Assembly: GCA_006538405.1 (NCBI GenBank) | Contig: BJKQ01000002.1 | Coordinates: 1,984,001 to 2,048,000 of the forward strand | DNA from: Hansfordia pulvinata | Lineage: Eukaryota > Ascomycota > Sordariomycetes > Xylariales | DNA length: 64,000 nt | Direction of reading: 5' to 3' | Shown: positions 23,853-37,263 of the stretch, piece by piece | Numbering within the stretch: the stretch's first letter is position 1 | Layout of the letters: each line of letters begins with the position of its first letter | Translations under genes and position numbers: made by a program | The notes under the pieces: model-generated | Told to the model about the DNA's origin: nothing | Databases searched by the model: none | What the model saw: the letters and a program-made list of their open reading frames with translations, nothing else

Positions 23853-26800
23853 GTCGGGGCGCGCAACAGTCAGGGCATCGGGTGGCGACTCAGTGCAAGG
23901 GGGGAAGAGGAGGCAGCATGAAGGGGGTCTGGAGGGGAAAGGAAAGGATGAGAGCCTCGCCGGAAGAGTCGTGGGAACGTGGTGGAAGAAACGATAAGCA
24001 ACGAGAAGGGTGGCGGCGCTACAGTCTTGTTTTGTCTTGTGTGTGTAGGTATGCGGCGTGGCTGCTGATACTTGTATATGGCGTTGGCATCACGGGGAGG
24101 AGGAGGAGGAGGATGAGGAGCAGCAGTAGCATCAGTGTCTCGTGTTGTACTCGTACTTGTATCCACTGGCAGATAAGGGGATTTATTCATATTGACTCTC
24201 GCGGCTCCCGAGAGACGTCAGTATCTACCTTACCCACCGACTGGTAGCCCCAGCTTTGGTGAGCAGAGGACGGGCGGCCTGGGAGACGGGGAGAGAGAGA
24301 GGCGTACAAGGGCGGCCAACCACCTCAGGCGAGCGCCCGGAACGAAAGGGCTGTGCAAAGGTACCGTGCAGCAGACACCGGGACCCTAGACCTGTTCAGT
24401 GTGGTCGCCCTTTCCATTTGTTTTTCAGGTTTGTTTTATTATTAGCGGTAGTAAAGCAGGCAATAACTTGGGCAGGTAAGGTATGGAAGGTAAAAGAGTT
24501 GGTTGGCAGGCAAGCAGGCAGGCAGCTGCTCTCATCTCATGACCTTGGCCAGCAGCAGAGGTAGGGGCAGGAGCTCCCATGGATGGATCTGTCCTTACAT
24601 CGGCTGTACCTACATCTGGTGACATGCACACCTGAACTCTCGGTGGTAACTATACATGTAGGTACCGTACCTAACTTCCAAATTACTGGGGAATTCCCAT
24701 CGGGGCCCTGCAGAGACCCTGGCCGCCGCCCGTCCGTCCACGCGGGCCGTCGCGTCTGTGTGTGTGTCTGTCTGTCCTGTAGGTATAAGCCGTCCGATGC
24801 CAGACGGGTGCGAGACTGGACGTGAAGCCCGGGGTGTGGTTGCGCCTGTCATTCTCGTGCATCCCACGCTCCCGGCAACCAACAGGGTGGAGAGGCGCCG
24901 TCCGTCGTTCGGGGCGCGCAAAGGAGACGAAAACAAACCTGTTTATTATTACGAGTGCCCATACGGTGGAGGGCCATCCCTGGCGCATCCATGTGCTCAC
25001 GGCCCGGTTCCCTTTGAACGTGTTTGTATAGTGTCTCTGGGTTTGCGTGCCCGCGGGTCTGTGTATAAGTCGCACATGCTACTCCGCACGTGTTAGTCAG
25101 AACGTCGTGCCACCACCCAACCCGCCACTCCCCTCCATTCCCCTCCTCGAACGAACGAACGAACGAACAAACAAACGAACGAACAGGTCGGAACGGATGG
25201 AGGTGGCTTGCTGGCAGGCAGACCAGGACCAGGACCAGGCTCTCGCCAGCCTCGGCAGTTGGCAGGGTGCGAACACGACCAACACGGAAGAAGCGGGTCC
25301 CCCGCAGAGAGAGAGAGAGAGAAGGTTCGTGTTGTTGCGCCGCGGTGCTGTGAAGATCTCGACGCCCGGTTCGATGGCGTTATGCGGCCGGCTGCTGCTG
25401 GGGTGTGGGTTTGCGCCGTGCCGTGCCGTGCCCAGAGCGCGAACCCGTCCCTCTTCACCACGCCACATGCGCCCCTCCCCCCCTCCCTCCATCCCTTGCA
25501 TGGTATCTGACAGGGGGGAGACAGGCAAGCAGGCACTCGTAGGCAGACAGGCAAGCAGGCAGGCTGGCAAGCTGGCAAGCTGGAGAGAGAGACGGGCAGA
25601 GGGAGAGGGTGACACTCGCAGTGAGAAAGAGACAGAGGAGACAGAGAGAGAACAGGAGTCGAGCGAGGGTTCTCCCCGACCATCCCCGTTGGACACACAA
25701 CCTCCGGCGAGGTTCAGCCCCAGCGCTCTCCAGCAAAACCCTGCAGCATAGTCATCCGCGATGTGGAACCTGCTCCTGGCCCCCCCAACTATGTACGAGT
25801 ACACATCTGTAGTGCGTACGGGCGTAACGGGGCAACAGAGTGTGCGGTGCATATCAGCTAAAATACTCGTAAGAGTTCGGATAGTATGTTGGCTCGTTAT
25901 CGCGAGCTCAGTCGAGTTCGGTCGAAGTTGGGTATGCCCTAAAAAAAGAAAGAAAAAAAAACCGTTAAGCAGTGACGCGCCATGAGTCCGCATGCGCTTG
26001 ACTCTCAAACAAGCATGATGGAGCAATAGTTCAGGAGACGATTTAGTAATCCGCAGCACGTCACCCCTCCTCTCTTCTCGTGCATACACATACATATCTA
26101 CTTTGTACTCCGTAGGTAGTTCGGCCCCTCACCCCTGTCTACACGTACGAATATGCTGCCCTGCGGCGCGCGCTTCATCATGCAGCACAGCACCTGAGCT
26201 GAAATGGCACGACATCCAAGATGCATCACTGGAGCTGGAGCCGCGATGAACCCGCACCGTTTTTTGCCTACCTCTATTAATACATACCTTCTTTTTACAT
26301 AAGTACCTATGTAAGTTAGGTAGATACCGAATACACATGACGGGTGTACGGCTGGGGCAGTCTCACCCGCCTCATCCAAGGATGCATTCTTTCCGCGGGA
26401 AGGTGCGACCCTAGAAGACCGTCAATGAGGGGTAGATAGGAAATTTTAGGTACATGGCACCTGGCGGAATTGGCCGGCCCGGGTCGACCGTCAGAGCTTT
26501 CCTCTCTTCGAGGCCATGATGGCTTCAACCAAAGCTCCAGTCACAGGTAAGAGTACAGCTGCTGTACCTACACCCGTGCCACATCCGCCGTTGGCTCCCG
26601 TTCATCAATGATCATCATGTGGTGCGAGCTAATACCTACCTAGGTATGTGTCTTTGATACCTGGCCTACATACCTGTAATGGATGTAGGTCCGCACTTCT
26701 GACCCTTCCATGTTGGTGATGACCACTACGAGTAACTGGTGACCCCAGTAGAGATGGGACCTCGGACCTGCCCTCACGTGTACTTACCTTAGGTATGATA

Positions 26801-29800
26801 CCTTCATGTACCTGACCTACCTACATATGTACCACACGTTTTATGTTCCAAGATCCCTCGTCTACCTTTCCTCCCCTTCTCTCACCGTCATCGCACCACC
26901 ACCATCACCAACCCCCACGATGCCACCAAACCAAGAAAGGCCTTCCGCGCCGCGAAGAACCATCTCCACAATCGTCGTCACCAGGGCTCAGCCATTTTTC
27001 TGTCGGTGGTGGTAGAGATGTGCTCCCACGCGTGCTCCGAACAGATTCAGTACCAGAGTCAGAGACGCCCCGTAGCGGCTGATGAGAGAGCCAGACAAGA
27101 CAGGAACCAGAGGCAGGCAGCCAGCGAGCAGGGGAGGCAAGCAGAGCTGATCAGCCCAGGTCCCAAGCTGACAGGCTGGCGTTTGCAGCCGTCGAGGCTA
27201 GTAGGGATGTGATGCGAGCCATGGGCAATGCCACCCGGTAAGCAGCGTATTCCGTGGGGCAGCTGTGCTCCCCATTCTTCTTCGTCCCCCCCCTCCGCGG
27301 CTGCGCCTTTCTCCGGGCTTTCGTTTGGTTGCATCTTTCTTATTATTACGAGCACTCGCTCACACACTCGTTCTCCAGGCTGGGTTGGCTGGGTTGGCTT
27401 GGCTCGGCTTGGCTTGGCTAATTGTTGCTCTGCATATAGTTTGTTGGACCAAATCCCTGCCTGCTTCGGCTTTTGCTGCGGACAGGCAACGCTTCCCCTC
27501 TTCAGCTTCCTCACCCTTCTCGCCTCGTGCGTTACGCCGGGCAAACCTCGGGCGCGAGCACCAGACGAACAAGCCCGGTCTCTCTGTCCGCGGTATGATC
27601 ACCCGCCGCTTCCTCACGTGGCTGCTGAGGCAAACCCCAGCAGCTCGATCCACAAAGCGGCCCGGTCCAGTTCGGGATAAGAAGCCAAAGTGGATGGGCT
27701 GGGCGTGGCGCAGCAGCCGGGCTTCTTGTGCAGTTCCATGCCAGTACCTACACCTGCCTTACCTCATGGCCGTCGCCCGCACACCGCACACACGCATTGG
27801 AGCATCACGAAGCTAAATGAAGGGTTCCACCTGCTGGCCAGCTGGGTTGCGTGACAGGGCTGGGCTGGGCTGGGCCGGGCTGCATCGCGCATCGCGCATC
27901 GCATCGGGTTATGCCCTACCTTGGAATCGATCGCACTTCGCTGCTGCTTTCACTCGCTGCCCCTCTTGCACTTTCCAACCTTCTCCGATATGATATACGA
28001 GTAAAACGTGCGCTAGCGAAGGAAGATGGATACAAGAGAGCACAGGGCTCGGCCGCAGCGGGCCCGAGAGGCTGGCTCGCTTGTCACCCCTGCTGCTGTT
28101 TTGATTGCGACATGTCCATCACTGGAGACATCGAGGCAGAGATGCGCCCGCACCGGGGGCCGACCGAAAAGTACCCTCCACCCCATGGCATCGCATCGCA
28201 TCACCTATCCCGCCCGTACGGCCCCCAGTATAGGAGGCCCAATAATATGTTCGCAATTGTGAACCTGCATGGTGGGCACGTGGGAAACAGTGAGACGCGC
28301 TCTCTCTCTCGGGTGGCGACCCCGGGCACCAACGGCGGCGGCAGCGGCTCCTCTTCAGGTCCGGGGGTCGTTCTTGAGGAAGAGATCAGGAGGGGGGATG
28401 ACGACAAAAGGAGACGAGCAGCATGACCACACTGGGCGAAACAAAAGTCTCCCCGTTCCGGATGCGAACCCTTTGCGGCTGAAGATGTTCCACCCCGTAC
28501 TTCATCCCCGGCGGTCGTGGTGGTATAGGGCGCGCCTCGTCCGTTCCCTACCCCTGTTCATGCATACACGCACGCACGCACACGCACACACACCTATATA
28601 CACACGCCGATTCTTTAGGATTTGTTCATCCCCGGAGGCGCACATTCGCGCACGACAAGCCACGCTGAGACCCCGCTCCCCTACCACCCTTGCATCCCGG
28701 CGGCTGTCAGCATCTAACAAAGCCACACGATGCGCGCGCCTGTCCAGGCCATTTTGGAGAGGAGAGGGGGGTCGCCCATCCGCCACGTGCAGCTTGGAAC
28801 GAACCTGTAAGCCTGATGAGATGGTCGATGGCTCCACAGGATATTGTTTCCCGAAGCGGAGGAGGAGGAGGAGGAGGAGCAAGAGTGAGAGAGTGGGAAG
28901 AGAGGCTGAGCATAGCTGCGTATGCGCATGTGCGCGTGCGCATCCATAGGCATCTCATCAGTCACCGTCGAGTACGGGTACGCCTCGTCTCGCAACTCGA
29001 CCCGTGTGGACACGATCGGACTTCATGGCTCGCAGGCAGCCGCATTCATGCTTTCCCAGCTTCGGCCCACCCTGCGAATGGTGGATGATCAGACGACAAT
29101 GGGGAGAGGCAAGCTGGGTCAGAAGGATGACGAGAGTCGCCAGCCCCAGTCTCGACCCGAGGCTGAAGCATGACCAATACGCGCACGCGTCTGCAACGCC
29201 CATGAGAAGTCATGCCATCTCAGCCCCTTGCAGATCAGCTGGGTGCAGACCAGACCGGGACCCGAGTATTCTGTCCGTACTGGATGCTGCCTGGATCGTC
29301 AAGGACCCCAGTACGCTATCACTACTACGAGCGTGCCTAAGGCGGCATGCGGCGTGTTGCCTCAACCCGGCCAACCTCACGCTGCCAATGTCAGGTAACA
29401 TATTCGTAGAGAAACGATGACATGGTAAAGTCGACAGCGATAGTTGAGCCGTTGAAAAGAGCCGGTAGTCGGAGTGGGTTCGAGCAGGCATTATCTCCCG
29501 TGCCAGCAGGAACAAGACCGTTCGCGAGCGCAGCTTGCTTGCTTAACAAGTCTAGCAAAGGACTATCGAAGTGCGGTTGAATCGCCATGTCCATGGCCAG
29601 TCCAAGGGCGCGAGGACTACCGGAGCGAGTAGCTGGCTAGCTACTACCGACCCACCTACCTACCGACTCGTACGTAGCTTATCGTGGATGGGAGTAAGCT
29701 ACGGCAAAAGCTTGACTCGGGAGCGTCTCGCAGGCCTAGCCAGACCTGTTTAGATACAGAACACTAAAGGGGGCCATGGCCTCTTTCCAAGCGTGCGCGC

Positions 29801-30346
29801 GAATTCGTACGAGTAGACCTGGCCTGTAATTATAGGCGGGGCGTTTCGTCATATCTCGACGCTGTTAGGAGTGAAGGTCACGGGCAGGTGTTATGGCTGT
29901 CTGCTGTGAGAAAGAAGCCTTTTGCGACTTCAACGCCTCAAAACAAGAGTCGGCCATCGGCTCCCATCGCGAGCATCGTCGTCGCTTCCGGGGCAAAGGC
30001 TCGACAGTCTTTTCCACGCCACACTCCTGAGAACGTCACCCGCCTTTGACTCTTGATGCACTGAGCCGAGGAGGCCCGTCATTCCTCCCCTCTCTGTCTG
30101 CGGGCCGACTCGAGGGCCATCAATCACACCGTCAATACTGCCCGCCCCTCATCCAGGCTCGCCCCTCCCGCATCTAGGAGATAGCTTGACCTGAAGAAAG
30201 CAGCCTTGGCTCCTCTCTCTCCCCCCCAAGGATAGAGCGCGTTTCGTGGTTGAAACCTGAGCTGAGTGGCTCTGGCCCCCGATCCTCCCCCTTACCCAGG
30301 CAAAAGTCGGGCTCGGGAGAGGGACGGGAACCCCCGTGAGGAGACC
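23853..30346. other. 6.5-kb gene-poor region
   Basis: No frame shows a recognisable domain or consistent exon structure. The longest open frame (25097-26095, minus) is Ser/Leu/Arg low-complexity sequence antisense to another open frame. The region holds GAAC and GGCA short tandem tracts (25148-25186, 25520-25585), GAACCAGG-type hexamers, TAGGTA motifs and several TACGAGTA copies. The last few hundred bases are the permease promoter and leader. Confidence 0.5.
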
Positions 30347-30404
30347 ATGGCGGGCCCGTGGGCAGAGGCCGGGCTCGAGGAGGCCGTACCGGCGGCGGAG
30401 AGGT

Positions 30405-30444
<40 letters not shown>

Positions 30445-30797
30445 CAGCGCCTACGCAGGGTCGACGGCAAGCGAGGACGACGGCGTGGTGAACAAGAGCG
30501 CGAAGCTGCACGCCTCGCTGCACAACCGGCACATGCAGATGATTGCCATAGGTCAGTCGACAACCACACGAGCCTCCTGCGGGCGGGCGCACGCGCGCTT
30601 GCGCGCTTTGCCACGCAAAGCACCGCAGGGTAAAGAAGAAACCCCCCACTCTAGTACTTTGGCTCACACACACCATTCGGGAGGGGACCGCGGGGGCGAG
30701 AGAGAAATAGGCGGTACCATTGGCGCTGGTCTTTTCATCGGGCCTGGCAGTGCGTTATATCAAGGCGGGCCTGCATCGTTGGTAAGGAAGACACACA

Positions 30798-30836
<39 letters not shown>

Positions 30837-32992
30837 AAATAAGAAAAAACCTGGAGATGAAGCAGATCCTCGTGAAATAAGAAGGCGAAACGGGAGTTAT
30901 TTGCTGACAAGAAACCGCGGTGCCCTGCCCAGATCATCGGCTACCTGATAGTCGCCGTCATGCTCCTATGCTCGATGCAGGCCCTCGCCGAGCTGGCGGT
31001 GCTGTATCCGGTCAACGGGGCCTTTTACACCTACGTCGTGCGCTTCATCGACCCTTCCTGGTATTGTTCTTGTTCTCTCTCCTTCTCCACACACTGACTA
31101 CCTTGCCTGGCCTTACCTCGTCCCGCCCATAAGTCCGAATAACAGTATGAGCCGGCTTGGACTGACATCTCTCGCCCCCTCTCCCCTCTCTTTTCCAGGG
31201 GCTTTGCCGTGGGCTGGGACTACACGCTGGCGTGGCTATTTGTGCTGCCGTTCGAGCTCATCTCGGCCGGAGTGGCGATCGACTTCTGGAACACGGGCAT
31301 CAGCCCGGCGGTGTGGACGACGGCGATCCTGGCGGCCCTGGTGTGCATCCAGGCGCTGGGCGTGCGCGGGTACGGCGAGGTCGAGTTTGTGCTGAGCATG
31401 GTCAAGGTGTGCGCGGTGGTCGGGTTCATCATCTTCGGCATCGTGGTGGACTGCGGCGGGGTGGGGGGGCGGGGATACCTGGGGGCGCGGTACTGGCGGG
31501 ACCCGGGGGCGTTCCGGAACGGGCTCAACGGGTTCGCGGGCGTGTTCACGGTGGCGTCCTTCTCGATGGGGGGCACGGAGCTGGTGGGGCTGGCGGCGGC
31601 CGAGTCGGCGGACCCGCGCGGGGCGGTGCCGGCGGCGGCGCGGCAGGTGTTCGCGCGGATCGCGCTGTTCTACGTGCTCAGCGTCTTCGTCCTGGGGCTG
31701 GTGCTGCCGTCCAACGACCCGCGGCTGGCGGCGGCGTCGGGCAACGACTCGCGGGCGTCGCCGTTCGTGCTGGCCATCCAGGACGCGGGGGTGGCGGCGC
31801 TGCCGTCCGTGTTCAACGGGGTCATCGCGGCGTCGGCCGTCAGCGTGGCCAACTCGTGCACGTACGGGTCGACGCGGACGCTGCAGGCGCTGGCGGGGCG
31901 GGGGATGGCGCCGCGGCGGCTGGCGCGCGTCGACGCGGCGGGCAGGCCGCGGTGGTGCGTGGCGCTGGCGCTGGGCGTGGGGCTGCTGGGCTACGTCGGC
32001 GCCGCCTCCCCCGGGGGAGGCGAGGAGGCCTTCTCGTGGCTGCTGTCGCTGTCCGGGCTGTCGTACTTCTTCGTCTGGGGCTCCGTGTGCGCCGCGCACA
32101 TCCGGTTCCGGCTGGCGTGGGCCCGGCAGGGGTTCGCCCCGGAGCGGATCCCGTGGCGGGCGCCGATGGGGGTCTGGGGCAGCGCCGTCGGGCTGGCGCT
32201 GACGGGCTTGTGTCTTGTCGCGACCTTTTACGTCGCACTGTGGGTGAGTTTGTCTCCCTGTCCGCTATACTCGTGTCGTCGCGTAGTGGTTGGTCTCTGT
32301 AGTGGTGGTGGTGATGGTGGTGGTGATGGTGATGGTGATGATGATGGAGGAAAAGGGGGAAGAAACAAGAACGGAAGAGAGAGAGAGAGAGCTGACTGAA
32401 TAAAAACACAATAACAAAACAGCCATCACCAGATGCCTCGCCAGACCCGCGGGTCTTCTTCCAACAGTACCTGGCCGCGCCCATTGTGCTGGCGCTGTAC
32501 GCGGGGCGCAAGGTGGCCATGCGCGACTGGAGGCCATGGGTCAGGCTGTCCGAGATGGACCTCACCTCGGGCGCCCGGCTGTCGTCGATTGCACTCGAGC
32601 AGGTGCCCCCGTCTCTACCTCAGCCACCCGGCCCGCAACCACAGCCATATCAACAGCCACAGCCACAACCACAGCCACAGTCACAGCTACGGCAGCAAGA
32701 ACTTGAAGAAGGCAACAGCGACCGCGACGGTAACGGCAACAGCAACAGCAGCGGCAGCAGCAACCAATGGACCGCCGGCGATGGATTAATTGGCCGCTGC
32801 GGGCTGTCCGGACGCTACTGTGAACGACCTGCCTCTCCAGACCCCCTCCCTCCAGCTCCCTTCCATCTCGAGACCTTGCGAGTATCGCATTCGAACATTG
32901 GTCCTCAGACCCTGGCAGAGCCGATGAGGTCCGCCCATCCTGAGCTCGGCAGCCCCGCCCTCCACGACTTCGACTTCGACTACGACTACTGA
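30347..32992 (+). CDS. YAT-type amino-acid permease (APC superfamily)
   Basis: Exons 30347-30551, 30711-30781, 30933-31060, 31199-32243 and 32423-32992 join in frame to 672 residues. The hallmark first membrane segment IGGTIGAGLFIGPGSAL spans the first intron (residues about 67-83). It is followed by the family segment ALAELAVLYPVNGAFYTYVVRF and a run of hydrophobic segments ending FYVALW-PSPDASPDPRVFFQQYLAAPIVLALYAGRK, the usual last-helix pair. Such permeases import amino acids by proton symport at the plasma membrane. Exons 1 and 5 are odd: a run of 12 Gly near residue 21 is encoded by a GGC microsatellite. The C-terminal tail after the last helix is about 150 residues of Gln/Pro/Ser/Asn-rich sequence, longer than usual. 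Substrate is unknown. Confidence 0.9.
30407..30442. repeat. (GGC)12 coding microsatellite
   Basis: Encodes the poly-glycine run in the cytoplasmic N-terminus of the amino-acid permease. Confidence 0.9.
30791..30832. repeat. (AC)n-(GA)n microsatellite inside a permease intron
   Basis: An AC run passes into about 16 GA units and occupies much of the 151-nt second intron (30782-30932). The fourth intron (32244-32422) similarly holds GGT/GAT repeats. Confidence 0.9.
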
Positions 32993-35642
32993 GTACTTGT
33001 GCTCCGCATTTCTCTTGCCCGGGATACCCCTCCGGGAGCCGGCCAGGCACCCACCCCTGACTTGGAACCTGGGGCCCCGTCTATCGCGAGTTTGCCAGGG
33101 TCCATCTCTCATTGATCACGAGTGTCCGCGAGGAGCTATCAGGTCCTAGAGCAACGTTCCGGCCGGTGAACCACGTCGTAACTGCAGCCCCAACACGCCG
33201 ATGGGTGATCGAGTTCGATCGAGACAGATCATGACAGAAAATGACGACTCCTCACACACGTACGATATGAAGTACTCGCATACGGCAGTCGATCACCACT
33301 CTTCGAATGCCTGACACCCGACAAGAATCCACATCCAAGTACTCGGATGCGTTCGACAGAGGAAAAAAAACCCAAGTGTCCCTTCATCCACGCGCCAGTC
33401 TCCAAGGAAACCTCCATGCGATGCCGACCTGCGACTGCGGGAGGACTACCCCGTTTTCAGTCACAAATACGGAGCCACGCACCCACGCACCCACGCACCC
33501 ACGGAATCCGTGGACCCAACCATAGCGGTCTTCCAGAACCCCCGAGAGGACCCATAACGGGCGATGAACAGCGTTAGCTGCTGCGCGGGGGCCGCACGAG
33601 GATTCGTACTACGAGTACTCGTAATACTTGTCCTCGGACTCGTCGCGCGCACGGACTGACAGTGCCTGTGAGTGGGTGAGGAGGTGAGAGCGTATGGAGG
33701 AAGTCGCTAACACGGAGGGAACTGCTTCTCGAAAGTTGGTACACTGATCAGCAGTGGACACCCAGCTACAAGTATTCGCACTCGTCCTTGATCAGCCGCG
33801 GCGTGCAGGGTCGACTTATTACCCGTACCAAGTATGCTTCGAGTCTGGGCGCCCTTGATCAGCTTGACTTCCCGTATCAGCAAAATCATTGGGAGATACG
33901 AGCGATCCAGCACTCTCCGCTCTCGGTGCTCCTACATGACCAGGTCCTCAAGATTATGGTTGGCTTACCGAGAGTCTCGTGTCGATGGTCGCCTAAAGCC
34001 TCTGGCTGGTAAGGGTGGCCCCTTATGCGTGTCCATCCATACAGAGCCCAGCATCAACCATATGTCAATGCATTATAATCGAGTTCATGTGCTGGCCCCA
34101 TGTCAACCAGCAGGCACTACAGGGGAAGTTGGTTTTGGGCAACCTCTCAGCTCTCGAAGATCAGTTCTTGAGGTGCTCCGGCCAGTATCCGTACGCCTGG
34201 GTAAGACCCTCCGCCCCTAGCTCCCTTCTTCTCGTTGGACATGCTTCCCTGTTGCAAGAGGCCGGAGAGGCACACCAACATGACTAGACTGTGCCGTACA
34301 GCCCGGTGAGCCACACTGCTCTGGTTAGTGGTGGGAGGCATGCGGCGGGCCTGCACCTTCTTAAGTGTCATGAAGATCGAAGAGGTCCAAGAGCTCGGAC
34401 AGGTGTTCTTGTCTGGGTAAAGTGGCACTGCGGCCCCTCTCCAGCTGCGAAAGCTGCAGCCTGCGGGCGACACGTGCGCGGTAAGCACATTCATCAGCCC
34501 TCCTCTATCACGATATCCGCCGTCCACCGTAGACGAGCGCCAGCAGCGAGAAGCACATTGGCAGTAGTCTCCCGCGCGGACCACGCCACCAACACGCAAC
34601 GGGCGTTAGGGACAGGCTCAGGGGGGCTTGGGATCGGCAGTCGGAGGGGGAAGGGAGGTCTGAGCGCACACGCTTTCTTGTTCCTGTCCGAGTCTAAGGA
34701 CACTGCCCGCTAGTAGGGAACCACCGAGACTGGGAAAAAGGGGATCACGGCCCTCAAACCAAAGAAGACGCTAGCCGGCTACGAGGACACCATCTGGGTC
34801 CCTCCCCAAAAATCTGATCTCGTTGACCCCTCGACTGGCTGAGATTGCCCATGTCTCTCATCACTCACCAGATCGATGGTGTCGGGATATCCCTACGAAT
34901 GCTCGCACTATTTTGTACTTGTAAGCTCAGCTCCGCCCCGCTCCGCTCTGCTCTGCAAGGCTGGTGCTTTCTCGTCTACCCGTACGCGAGATGGGCCACA
35001 CAGTACACCACCACCAGCCAGCCAGCCAGCCAGGTAGGCCCTCAACTTCGGACATCAGACGACTTCTTGGAGCGGGTGGCACCGAGAGCATTCAAGCTTG
35101 CGAAACTGTGCGAGACTAGAGACTCTCGACATACGAATACATGCTCGTACAGGCACAACCATTTGCAGCATTGTCCTTCTACGGACCAATAGCTACGGAG
35201 TACACCAACCTAGACCCGTCCGGTCATAGTCGTCCATTTGCTGTCTGCCAGGATCAGCGGGCCCCCAGATTCTGTCGTGTGCTTGACAGGGAACGGCCCA
35301 CACGGCCCTGACTTCTCGGGTCACGTTGTGTTGGTCCCGGCGTGCTGGGCAGAGCCAGCCTGCACTCCGTACTTGAAAGACCGGGGGAGCCCACTCTGAT
35401 CTGTCACTTTACTGTGACAACCATTTTCTTTTTTGTCCCAGCAGTTCGTCGTCAGTCTGATCTTCTTCCTCCTGCCCGGACGAAGGGAGAGCCAGTCGGT
35501 CAGTCTGTCAGCCTGTCTATCTTTCAGCCCAGTCAGGGACTTGACTTGGTGAAAGTCTCCAGATAGGCAGACAGACAGGCAGCGAAGGAGGAAAGAGGAA
35601 AAGCAAAAAGAAAGAGGAAAAAGAGAGAAACCGGAAGCGAGA
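32993..35642. other. Intergenic region, no gene supported
   Basis: 3' flank of the permease and 5' flank of the 7-TM gene. It contains a perfect TACGAGTACTCGTA palindrome at 33610-33623. The DNA just before the 7-TM start is a purine-rich AG tract (about 35581-35642). Open frames up to 150 codons lack recognisable features. Confidence 0.5.
33610..33623. repeat. TACGAGTACTCGTA palindrome, third copy
   Basis: A perfect 14-bp palindrome identical to those at 2556-2569 and 4886-4899. Confidence 0.85.
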
Positions 35643-37263
35643 ATGGCGAGCCACGAAAAGGGCTTCCTGGTGCCGGAATGGTACGTGCCCGACGACCCGA
35701 ACCCGCTGGCGATGAACATTGCCAGCATCTTTTGGGGCTTCTCGCTGGCCTGCGCCGTCTTCACCGCGGCCAAGGCGGCGCGCCAGACGCACCGCAGTTG
35801 GCGCCGCCGCAAGCGCATCACCCCCTACATCTTCATGATATGGGGCGAGTGGCTGGCCAATGTCATCATGGGTGTCATCTCCTGGACTTTTCAGAGGGGG
35901 TACTTTGCTCCTAGGTAAGTGAAGTCGCCAATCACCACAATGCGGCATGAACATAAGCATGGCTGACAATGCGGGCCGGTTTTGCAGCTTCTGGTTCTAC
36001 TGGGGCGTCGGTACGTTCGTCTAGTCTGTCTGAGCGAAATGCAGCCAATATACAACATGACAACAACCCGGGTGACAATCGGCTGACTGATTCTCTTTCT
36101 AACCTCACAGCTTTCGTCTGGGTCTTCCAGATGCACTTCCTGCTCCAGATCATCATCAACCGCATAGCGCTGCTCATGGTGGTGCGGGGACAGGCCACCC
36201 GGCTTAAGATCATCGTCTTCTGCATCGTCCTCTTCATCAACATCAGCGTCTTCATCATCTGGATCCCCGCCCGACTGCAGATCTCCGAGACCTGGATCCG
36301 CGTCAACTTCATCTGGGACAAGATCGAGAAGATCCTCTTCTGCATCGTCGATGCCTTCCTCAACATATACTTTGTCGTCCTCGTCCGCACACAGCTGCTC
36401 GAGAACGGCCTGACCAAGTACATTCCACTGTACAAGATCAACCTGCTGAACGTCGGCATATCTCTCTTCCTCGACGTGAGTGGCTCAAAGACCCAAACGA
36501 TTTATGTAACTTGATGAACTAACCATGGGTGGCGTGATTCCAGATTGCTCTCATTGGACTGATGTTCTCGAACTACAGTCTCATGTAAGTCTTGTTTCCT
36601 TCTTTAAGCCCCGCGGAGAACACCCACTTCCGAAAGCACAAACCGCCAGCCATAACATGGTAACCCCTCGCTAACGATGCTTTGCCTCGCAGGTATCTCC
36701 AGTTTCACCCAGTGGTCTACCTGTCCAAGCTGCAGATTGAGATGGACATGGCCGACCTGATTGTCAAGGTGGTGCGGGCCTCTAAGCCCGATGAGTACCA
36801 GTACGACTCGACGTCCAAGGGCGACAAGAGCGGCGGCACGGCGGCCAACAAGACGGCCAGCGGAGCGGCAAAGTCGCGCAGGTTCCGGACTATCGGAGGC
36901 GGTTACGGCAACGGCACTACCACCGCGGCGGGCGCCTTCGCGCGCAGCCTGGGCGGGCAAGCGGGAGCCCACCACACCGTCACCATCACGGGCAACGAGG
37001 AGCAGCACGAGCTCGACGACAACAAGGCCGGCGCCTACACGACGAGCAGCACCAGCAACCACGGGGGCGAGAACGGCAACGGCGGCAACGGCGGCGGCGG
37101 CGGCGGCGGCGGCAGCAGCGGGATCCAGAGGACGGTCGAGACGAGCGTCGTCGTCGAGGACGACAGCAACAGCACCTCGAGCTCGACGCGCGAGCTGGCC
37201 CGCCACTACGGCGTCGAGCCCCCGGGCGGCGTCCAGCCTCACAGCCGGCTGGAGAAGAGTTGA
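35643..37263 (+). CDS. Fungal seven-transmembrane membrane protein, function unknown
   Basis: Five exons, 35643-35914, 35988-36010, 36111-36475, 36544-36584 and 36693-37263, join in frame to 423 residues. Two exons are only 23 and 41 nt, but each has good GT..AG sites and continues a membrane helix. About seven hydrophobic segments lie in residues 20-260, including FWGFSLACAVFTAAK, FVWVFQMHFLLQIIINRIALL, IVFCIVLFINISVFIIWI and IALIGLMFSNYSLM. The conserved segment YLQFHPVVYLSKLQIEMDMADLI follows the last helix, and I know this motif from a broad group of fungal integral membrane proteins without assigned function. The C-terminal tail of about 170 residues is Gly/Thr/Ser/Asn-rich and probably cytoplasmic. 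The shape resembles a receptor, but no ligand or G-protein link can be claimed. Confidence 0.85.

Noticed and set aside
25097..26095. 332-codon minus-strand open frame
   Set aside because: Low-complexity Ser/Leu/Arg sequence translated from simple repeats (GAAC, GGCA tracts), antisense to another open frame of similar length. No motif.
30266..30346. Upstream extension of the permease N-terminus from a GTG
   Set aside because: Eukaryotic genes start at ATG, and the ATG at 30347 has a good GACCATGG context.
31236..32099. 287-codon minus-strand open frame
   Set aside because: It is antisense to exon 4 of the permease and consists of His/Arg/Pro-rich sequence typical of reverse-strand shadows in GC-rich exons.
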